Below are positions 5,947 through 11,260 of a DNA stretch of 11,260 bases, in pieces. The stretch's first letter is position 1, and each line of letters opens with the position of its first letter. The stretch is from Saprospiraceae bacterium (lineage in GTDB: Bacteria; Bacteroidota; Bacteroidia; Chitinophagales; Saprospiraceae). The DNA lies in assembly GCA_013361075.1 (NCBI GenBank), contig JABWAJ010000132.1, positions 1-11,260 of the forward strand. The letters run 5' to 3'. The translations under genes were made by a program, and so were the position numbers. Below the pieces are notes generated by a model that saw only the letters and a list, made by a program, of their open reading frames with translations, did not search any database and had not been told where the DNA came from.

Positions 5947-8517
5947 TTATTTTTTCACCAGATCGTACGTAAACCGCAGCATTTCCATGATGGGGTTGCC
6001 CGTCTCCGGTTCGTTGTTTGCAAGCAGGATATCAATGTCAATCGTTTCGTTCACCTCTTTTTCCGTGCTGTCGAAAACGATTTTGATGAAGCCTTTCTGG
6101 CCGGGTTTAACCGGTTTGGTTGAATAGTCTACGGTGGTGCATTCGCAGGCCGTGGCCGTTTCGATCACCAGATCTACGGTGCCGCGGTTGACGAATTCGT
6201 AGGTATGATAGCGCTTTTCACCTTTTTTTACTTTGCCAAAGTCCACATAGCGCTTGGAGAATTGCATCACCGGTACCCCCTTGATGCTGCTTTTGTTCTT
6301 GCGGCGGGCTAAGGAAGACCAATCGGAAATTTTCACCGTATCCACCCCAACACGAGCTGCAGAAACAACCGGTGCTTTCACCAGCGCATTTTTGCCTTTA
6401 GGCTGTGGTTTTACTTCCGGCTGCTTGCGCAAACGGGTGCTTTTGATCGTGATGCTGGTCGGGCCGGCAGTGATCTTGAATTCCGTGCGGCGGTTGATGG
6501 CATGCGCGGCTTCTTTCTGCTCGTCGTTTGCTAATTTGTTGATGTATTCTTCCGTTAGTACATCCCCCACTTTGAGGAAAGGGAACTGGGTTGCAAACTT
6601 AGCCGTCACCGTTTTTGGTACGGTTTCGCCATAGCCTTTTGCTTCAATGCGTTCGCGGGCAACCCCATTGCGTACCAACCAGCGACGGGCAGATTCTGCA
6701 CGGCGTTGAGAAAGGTCCACGTTGTAAGCGTCATTCCCCCGGTTATCCGTGTGGGAGCCCAATTCGATTTTCATGTCCGGGTACTGGGTCATCAGTTCCT
6801 GAACTACGGTGAGGTCACTTTCTGCTTCTTTTTTGATCACGTCTTTATCGTAATCATAAAGGATATTTTCCAGCACAATCGGGTTTTCGATGGTGATGGT
6901 ATCGTATTCCGGCGGCACCGGTTTTGCTTTCAGGAAGAAGCGGTGCTCGAAAGTTTTTGAATCTTTCAGTCCAACCGTATTAATCCGCGTAGAATCGGGG
7001 TAGTAGCCTTCTTTGCGGGCAACAATCATGTAAGGTTTTTCTAAACCTAAGCCAAAATCAAGGCGGTTCCCTTTTTCTCCTGCTGTTTTAGACTCGGTAG
7101 CCCCGCGCATTTCGTTGGTCATTTCCACCAACTCTACGGTTGCACCGGTGAGGGCTTTTTTGCTTTCGTCAAAAATGCCAACCACCAGGTCTGCATACAA
7201 GCGGGCAATGTTGAAGCCATAAATATCATCACAGCAGGTTTTGCCGTGGATGGAGCGGCTGCCCCCCGGACGGTTAGACGTCAGAAAGCCGTTATAGCCT
7301 TCCTTATCAATGTAGAAATCGAAATCGTCAACACTGGTGTTGTACGGTTTGCCCATGTTTTTAGGTTCGCTCCAGGTGGAGCCATCCCATACGCTGAAAA
7401 ACACATCAAGTCCGCCGATGCCCGGGTGGCCCGTTGAGCTGAAATACAGCGTTCCGTCTAAATAGTGCGGCGTAATTTCATCAGCTGGGGTATTGATTTT
7501 AGGCCCCAGGTTTACCGGATCGGCATAAACGCCACCACCTTTGTGGGTTGCGTAATAGAGGTCGAAGCCACCTTCGCCGCCTTCCATATTGGAAACAAAA
7601 AACAGCACTTCTTTGCCAAACAACTCACCAACAGCGGGGTCTTTAGAGATGAATGTGCCATTTACCCCCTGTACTTCATTGGGCGCGGTCCAGTTGCCAT
7701 CGCCACCTTCGCTCATGAAAATTTTACCAGTTCCCAGCACGTTCCCGGACAATTCGGCGCGGGTAAAATACATGCGTTTGCCGTCCGGCGAGAAGCTGAC
7801 ATTTACACTGTGGAAGCCAGGGCGGTTGATTTTTACATCCAAAGCAGTAGGCTTTGCCCAACCCTCTTTTTCTTTTCCGGCTTTGTAAATTTTAGCGTGC
7901 CAGGTATCTTTATTTTTGTCATCAATGGTGATGGCCTCTTTTGTTTCTTCAAAAATCGTGAGGTAGAGGGAATTGCCGTCAGGGGTAATCGCTGGCGCGT
8001 ATTCCGAGAAGCCGGTATTGATGTTTTTTCCCAAGCTTTCCACTTTTACGCCTTTTGCATTTTCCGGCATCACCGCAGCCATTTCGCAGCCTGCGATTTC
8101 GCTTTGGGCCAATTCTTTCATCTTTTCGTCGGTGGAAGCCTCTATGAAAGTTTTGAACTCCGCGATGGCGAGTTCGTATTTGCCATTCATTTTGAGGATG
8201 CGGCCATAATCAAGGCGCTTCAAAACAAACTCATCTTTTTTATCGCGCTGGAAAAGGCGGCTATACCAGCGTTCTGCTTTTTCGTAGTCGCGCAATTGGT
8301 AGTGAATGTCGGCAATAATGGGCGTCAAAGCCTTATCCTGACTTTCTTCGTAAGCCGTTTCGTACTGATCCAGAGCATTGTAATAATCCTTCTCAGCTAA
8401 TTTTTCAGCACCGGCCTGGATTTTCATCTCATAAGAGGACTTTCCGATGGGCTGCGCTGTAGCGGCAAAAAAACTCAAAACGCCGGTGACGGCAGCGAGT
8501 ATCCGAATGCTTCTCAT
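5947..8517 (-). CDS. Multidomain envelope protein: TPR, PD40 beta-propeller repeats, OmpA peptidoglycan-binding domain, C-terminal DUF1573-like domain
   Basis: Starting at 8517 (856 residues) places a signal peptide at the N terminus (residues 5-20, cleavage near Ala-Gln 21-22); an upstream in-frame ATG at 8565 would bury it. Domains in order: TPR-like helices (about 35-145); PD40/WD40-like strands (SPDGKRMYFTR at 243-253 and related blocks between 173 and 434); a small beta-sandwich of the carboxypeptidase-regulatory type (about 443-530); an OmpA domain (about 548-683) with Asp591 and Arg606, the pair expected to hold diaminopimelate; then a linker and a DUF1573/ASH-like domain (about 751-856; DFGKVKKGEKRYHTYEF, CECTT). 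It should sit in the periplasm and tie the outer membrane to the wall. It follows porP/sprF by 86 bp, the usual Bacteroidota order linked to gliding and type IX secretion. The terminal DUF1573-like domain is unusual. Confidence 0.93.
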   Translation of the reverse strand: MRSIRILAAVTGVLSFFAATAQPIGKSSYEMKIQAGAEKLAEKDYYNALDQYETAYEESQDKALTPIIADIHYQLRDYEKAERWYSRLFQRDKKDEFVLKRLDYGRILKMNGKYELAIAEFKTFIEASTDEKMKELAQSEIAGCEMAAVMPENAKGVKVESLGKNINTGFSEYAPAITPDGNSLYLTIFEETKEAITIDDKNKDTWHAKIYKAGKEKEGWAKPTALDVKINRPGFHSVNVSFSPDGKRMYFTRAELSGNVLGTGKIFMSEGGDGNWTAPNEVQGVNGTFISKDPAVGELFGKEVLFFVSNMEGGEGGFDLYYATHKGGGVYADPVNLGPKINTPADEITPHYLDGTLYFSSTGHPGIGGLDVFFSVWDGSTWSEPKNMGKPYNTSVDDFDFYIDKEGYNGFLTSNRPGGSRSIHGKTCCDDIYGFNIARLYADLVVGIFDESKKALTGATVELVEMTNEMRGATESKTAGEKGNRLDFGLGLEKPYMIVARKEGYYPDSTRINTVGLKDSKTFEHRFFLKAKPVPPEYDTITIENPIVLENILYDYDKDVIKKEAESDLTVVQELMTQYPDMKIELGSHTDNRGNDAYNVDLSQRRAESARRWLVRNGVARERIEAKGYGETVPKTVTAKFATQFPFLKVGDVLTEEYINKLANDEQKEAAHAINRRTEFKITAGPTSITIKSTRLRKQPEVKPQPKGKNALVKAPVVSAARVGVDTVKISDWSSLARRKNKSSIKGVPVMQFSKRYVDFGKVKKGEKRYHTYEFVNRGTVDLVIETATACECTTVDYSTKPVKPGQKGFIKIVFDSTEKEVNETIDIDILLANNEPETGNPIMEMLRFTYDLVKK

Positions 8518-8578
8518 AGAGGTTCCCGTATTTATTTGGATGGATACTTTATTAAACGAAATCATTGGAAAAAGTTGC

Positions 8579-8593
8579 TTAACAGATTGTTAA
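8579..8593. other. Short AT-rich palindrome between porP/sprF and the OmpA-family gene
   Basis: TTAACA (8579-8584) and TGTTAA (8588-8593) are perfect inverted repeats around GAT. The stem is too AT-rich and short for a terminator and could be an operator half-site pair. It lies in the 86-bp spacer between two genes of one transcription direction. Only the symmetry is certain. Confidence 0.2.
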
Positions 8594-8603
8594 AGATTCG
8601 GCA

Positions 8604-9644
8604 TCAGAATCGGGGACACAGGATCCTTGTCTTGATGGTCGGTTTCCTGTAAATCTTGATGATGTACCAGGCTGCCAACTCAAAGCCTCCCTGATAATCG
8701 CTCGCGGTGCTCAGTGAAGACACGTTTACATCGTAGCTCAGCGCCACGCGGAGGTCTTTGTAATCGCCCCCAACCAAAACCTGCGCAGCGTCGCCAAAGC
8801 GGTAGCCCAAGCCCATGTTGAGTTTAAAATCCTTGTTGATCTGGTTACCTGCCCAACCTTGTAAAGCAAATTCATTGGCGCTTGCCGTAGTTTGGTAAAG
8901 GAAAGTAGGCGAAATGCTCCACTTGTCGTTGATGGAACGGTCATAGCGCCCATGTGCCGTGATGCGGGCCGGACGTTTGCCTGTATCATCATCGCCAGCC
9001 ATGGCGGCACCGAGTGTATAATCCGGTTTCGTCAGGTGACCATAGGATACGCCCAATTCCATCGAGGAGATGTCGTCTAATTTAGCGCGAAGCATCAACC
9101 CTGCAGTGAAGTCAAGGTAGCTGGCGTTGCCCTCTGCTTTGTCCAAACTGCCATTAACACCCAATCCGCCCCCGCCGAGGTTGGTAGCAAACTCGTCTTC
9201 AAAAACGAACTCGGTTATGGCCTTAGCCCGGCGCTGTACATTGCCTCCCTGTACACCAAGCGTCAGAATGCTGGTGCCTTTTTTGTTCAGAGACAAGTGG
9301 TAGGAAGCAGACAGCAAACTGGCGGCTGTTTGCAAGCTCAGCGAACCCGCTTTGTCCGTAAACATGGTAAAACCTACGCCGACCCAGTCTCTTTTGCCAA
9401 AACCCCGAATGATCGGTGCGTCAATGTAAAATGATGGCGTAACGAATTGTTTGCCACTGATAACGCTGGCCCATTGGTCGCGATAAATCCCGCCGATGCG
9501 CGCCGTACCTGAAAAAGCGCCTGTCAATGCAGGGTTGAGCGTTAGCGGCGACATGTTGTAAAGTGAGTAGTGGATGTCTTGTGCCGATAGTGTTCCCGTA
9601 GCATTTACAATGACAATCAGAAGTAAAAGTCTAAACAACTTCAT
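8604..9644 (-). CDS. PorP/SprF-family outer-membrane protein (type IX secretion/gliding-associated)
   Basis: The 346-residue product begins with signal peptide MKLFRLLLLIVIVNATGTLS and likely cleavage after Ala21. In-frame ATGs further upstream (9683, 9797) would mask the signal. The mature start QDIHYSLYNMSPLTLNPALT is the classic PorP/SprF opening. The body has alternating strands of an outer-membrane barrel, and the C terminus (YDVNVSSL, GGFELAAWYI, ending CPRF) is the usual family ending, so the protein is full length. In Flavobacterium, SprF is needed for secretion of the SprB adhesin; many Bacteroidota carry multiple paralogs, each paired with a surface protein or with a PD40-OmpA gene, as here. 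No large adhesin is in this window. Probably cotranscribed with the downstream OmpA-family gene. Confidence 0.93.
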   Translation of the reverse strand: MKLFRLLLLIVIVNATGTLSAQDIHYSLYNMSPLTLNPALTGAFSGTARIGGIYRDQWASVISGKQFVTPSFYIDAPIIRGFGKRDWVGVGFTMFTDKAGSLSLQTAASLLSASYHLSLNKKGTSILTLGVQGGNVQRRAKAITEFVFEDEFATNLGGGGLGVNGSLDKAEGNASYLDFTAGLMLRAKLDDISSMELGVSYGHLTKPDYTLGAAMAGDDDTGKRPARITAHGRYDRSINDKWSISPTFLYQTTASANEFALQGWAGNQINKDFKLNMGLGYRFGDAAQVLVGGDYKDLRVALSYDVNVSSLSTASDYQGGFELAAWYIIKIYRKPTIKTRILCPRF

Positions 9645-9807
9645 ATCGTGTTTTTTACTGTTTGAGGTTGAATAAGCAAGTTTCATAGCCTGCCCCTGCC
9701 TTAATCTAGACACAGACGGGTCGCATGAAGGCGAAAGATAGGCTTTTTTGCAAAATTTCATCTCTCCCTCCCAAAATTTAAGACTTCTGCCCGACAATAT
9801 GGGGCGG

Positions 9808-9946
9808 TCAAGTGGTTATTGGTTATTGGTCTGTTCCCACATCAGCGTTCAAGTGGTTACTGCTTATCAGGGAACACGATGGAGATTTCGTTACTTCGAT
9901 CATTCCAGAGTCACCAATAACAAATAACTGATAACCAATAACCAAT
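9808..9946. repeat. Inverted arrays of the heptamer GTTATTG plus a direct repeat in a 305-bp spacer
   Basis: Two plus-strand heptamers GTTATTG lie at 9815-9828 and two variants (GTTACTG, CTTATCA) at 9856-9869. Four minus-oriented copies lie at 9915-9942 (CAATAAC, AAATAAC, TGATAAC, CAATAAC), with a partial copy to 9946. TGGTTATTGGTTAT (9813-9826) is perfectly complementary to 9931-9944. TCAAGTGGTTA occurs twice (9808-9818 and 9849-9859), and TGTTCCC (9832-9838) pairs with GGGAACA (9870-9876). The array sits immediately downstream of the glycosidase-like gene stop. The rest of the 9645-9949 spacer (9645-9807) shows no gene or promoter I can support. Confidence 0.6.
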
Positions 9947-9949
9947 CCC

Positions 9950-11260
9950 CTACCGCTTCTTCATCGTTACCCGCCGCGACGAACTGATCGAACTTTCGTC
10001 GTGCAGCCGGTTCAGTGCCGAAACCGCGTAAGTATAAGTTGTGCCTGCCTTTACATTGGTGTCGATGTATTGAAACCGTTTCCCCTTTTGGTTTAAGGGA
10101 GTCATGGCCAAAATATAGCGCGGATCCTGGTAATCAATACTTCGTCCGCTGCCTTCTGCTCGGTATATTATATAATAGGCAGGGGGCTTAAGCTTGTCGG
10201 ATTTAGAAGGCTTCCACCGCAGGCGGATGTCTTCTCTGCGGACTTTGGGCCGCAAAAAATTCGGCGACTGGGGCTTGCGCATTTGCAAAAACTCCATGAC
10301 CGGCGGCAAAGCCGGGGCCGCATAATAGTGCTGCTGCAGCGAATCCCGCAATCGCAGCGGATTGGCCAGCAATGGTTTAGAGCTAAAAAAAGCACTCCCC
10401 CGAACGATCGGGTTGCGGCGGTTCATGGCAATCTGACGGGGTATTTCTCCCGATTCCTGCCAGGCCAGTTCTTTGTTTTCGCCAACTTTATAAGCGGCGT
10501 GGCCAATGTACAGGTGCTGGTCGCGCACGTAGGTGCTCCACCACCCGAGGAGTTCGGAATAATCCGCCGGTGCAAAGCCAATGTTCCAGTAAATCTGCGG
10601 CAAAACATAATCGACCCAGCCATTGCGCACCCACTTCAGGATGTCTGCGTAGAGGTCGTCGTAACACCCGATGCTGGCGCGGGTATTGGAGCCCATCGGA
10701 TCTTTATCGCGGTTGCGCCAGACCCCAAATGGGCTGATTCCAAATTTAACGTAAGGTTTTAACTCCTTGATTTTCAAATAGACACTTTCTACCAAAGAAT
10801 CGTTGTTGTTGCGCCGCCAGTCTTCAATGGTTTTAAAATTCTGACCATACAAAATGTATTGAGTACTGTCGGGGAACTCAAACCCGCGTTCTTTATAGGG
10901 GTAAAAATAGTCGTCGAAATGGATGCCGTCCACATCGTATTTTTCTACGATTTCGGCCACCACATCCACTATGTGTTGGCGCACTTCGGGCAAACCCGGG
11001 TTAAAATACAGGCGTCTTCCATATTGCACCAGCCAGTTGCGGTGGCGGTAAAACTGGTGTTTGGAAGTCGAAAGCGCAAAGGTATCCAAGTCCATGGTGG
11101 CCCGGTAGGGATTCACCCAGGCGTGAAATTCCATGCAACGATTGTGGGTCTCTTCAATCAGAAACTCCAGCGGATCGTATTCGGGCTGTGGTGCCAGTCC
11201 CTGCTGGCCGGTGAGGTATTTCGACCAGGGTGCCAGGTCAGTTGGATAAAAGGCATCACC
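9950..11260 (-). CDS. GHL10 (DUF187/YngK-like) glycosyl-hydrolase-like protein with C-terminal FN3-like domain (5' end outside window)
   Basis: The frame stays open to the right edge, giving 436 visible residues. The Met codon at 11134 is internal, because the 42 residues before it (beginning GDAFYPTDLAPWSKYLTG) are family-typical. Hallmarks of the GHL10 TIM-barrel follow: MEFHAWVNPYRA at residues 43-54, DGIHFDDYFYP at 111-121, FGISPFGVW at 173-181, WVDYVLPQIYW at 215-225 and LYIGHAAYK at 250-258. Residues about 336-436 look like a fibronectin type III domain (LRWKPS, YYIIYRAEG, TTYTYAVSALN). These proteins are exported and thought to act on polysaccharide or peptidoglycan-derived glycans, but activity is poorly characterised. 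No type IX sorting domain is seen at the C terminus, which ends MKKR. The gene ends beside the heptamer arrays. Confidence 0.92.
   Translation of the reverse strand, partial: GDAFYPTDLAPWSKYLTGQQGLAPQPEYDPLEFLIEETHNRCMEFHAWVNPYRATMDLDTFALSTSKHQFYRHRNWLVQYGRRLYFNPGLPEVRQHIVDVVAEIVEKYDVDGIHFDDYFYPYKERGFEFPDSTQYILYGQNFKTIEDWRRNNNDSLVESVYLKIKELKPYVKFGISPFGVWRNRDKDPMGSNTRASIGCYDDLYADILKWVRNGWVDYVLPQIYWNIGFAPADYSELLGWWSTYVRDQHLYIGHAAYKVGENKELAWQESGEIPRQIAMNRRNPIVRGSAFFSSKPLLANPLRLRDSLQQHYYAAPALPPVMEFLQMRKPQSPNFLRPKVRREDIRLRWKPSKSDKLKPPAYYIIYRAEGSGRSIDYQDPRYILAMTPLNQKGKRFQYIDTNVKAGTTYTYAVSALNRLHDESSISSSRRVTMKKR

Noticed and set aside
7465..8400. Long plus-strand open frame (311 codons) opposite the OmpA-family gene
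   Set aside because: It lies wholly antisense to a clearly recognised protein, has no family signature and is rich in Phe/Val/Ile as expected from the complement of Lys/Asp/Glu-rich codons.
9733..9740. TATCTTTC (minus strand) as the -7 element of a Bacteroidota promoter for porP/sprF
   Set aside because: The last base is not the consensus G, and the nearest TTTG upstream is only 10 bp away, or 31 bp for the next one, instead of about 19 bp.
9645..9797. N-terminal extension of PorP/SprF to ATGs at 9683 or 9797
   Set aside because: The extension would place 13-51 polar residues before a classical signal peptide; family members start at the signal peptide, here at 9644.
9808..9946. CRISPR-like array
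   Set aside because: The repeat unit is 7 bases, contiguous and present in both orientations, with no regular spacers and no cas genes in the window.

Overview
The window looks like chromosomal DNA of a Bacteroidota bacterium, most likely Saprospiria (Saprospiraceae/Lewinellaceae-like). The evidence is a PorP/SprF-type outer-membrane protein followed by a PD40-OmpA protein, lipoproteins with Bacteroidota-style lipoboxes, starts without Shine-Dalgarno sequences, a single-chain glycine dehydrogenase, and a lipoprotein/TPR pair of a type I associate with Saprospiraceae (from memory, not searched). No tRNA, rRNA, CRISPR array, transposase, integrase or phage gene was seen.

Left part, plus strand (1-4812): the 3' part of gcvP is followed after 6 bp by a free-standing biotin carboxyl carrier protein whose stop codon lies inside a REP-like palindromic repeat. 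Next come two lipoproteins (1631-2116 and 2194-2718), the first with a clear TonB-C-like domain and the second with a possible divergent one. The second overlaps by 4 bp a secreted TPR protein (2715-3548). A strong hairpin then abuts the start of a tight three-gene operon: a TIGR03643/DUF2805-type protein, an atypical short-chain dehydrogenase (SDR) and a DUF2256 zinc-finger protein. As I recall, members of this set usually accompany cryptochrome/photolyase genes, but no photolyase is present here. This is the best candidate for an under-described system in the window.

Right part, minus strand (4820-11260): read in the direction of transcription, the genes are a GHL10/DUF187 glycosyl-hydrolase-like protein with a C-terminal FN3-like domain (its 5' end is outside the window), a 305-bp spacer with inverted heptamer (GTTATTG) arrays, porP/sprF, a fused TPR-PD40-OmpA-DUF1573 envelope protein, a spacer with two back-to-back hairpins, and a lipoprotein with an HExxH zinc-peptidase signature. 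The two strands converge at 4812/4820 with only 7 bp between stop codons.

Functionally, the right half is mostly cell-envelope biology: an outer-membrane protein of the gliding/type IX secretion type, peptidoglycan anchoring, a surface lipoprotein peptidase and an exported glycosidase-like enzyme. The left half begins with one-carbon and carboxylase metabolism, passes through small envelope lipoproteins and ends with the photolyase-associated accessory operon. No promoter matching the Bacteroidota consensus (TTTG, about 19 bp, TAnnTTTG) could be supported. Start codons within signal-peptide genes were chosen by where the signal peptide begins.
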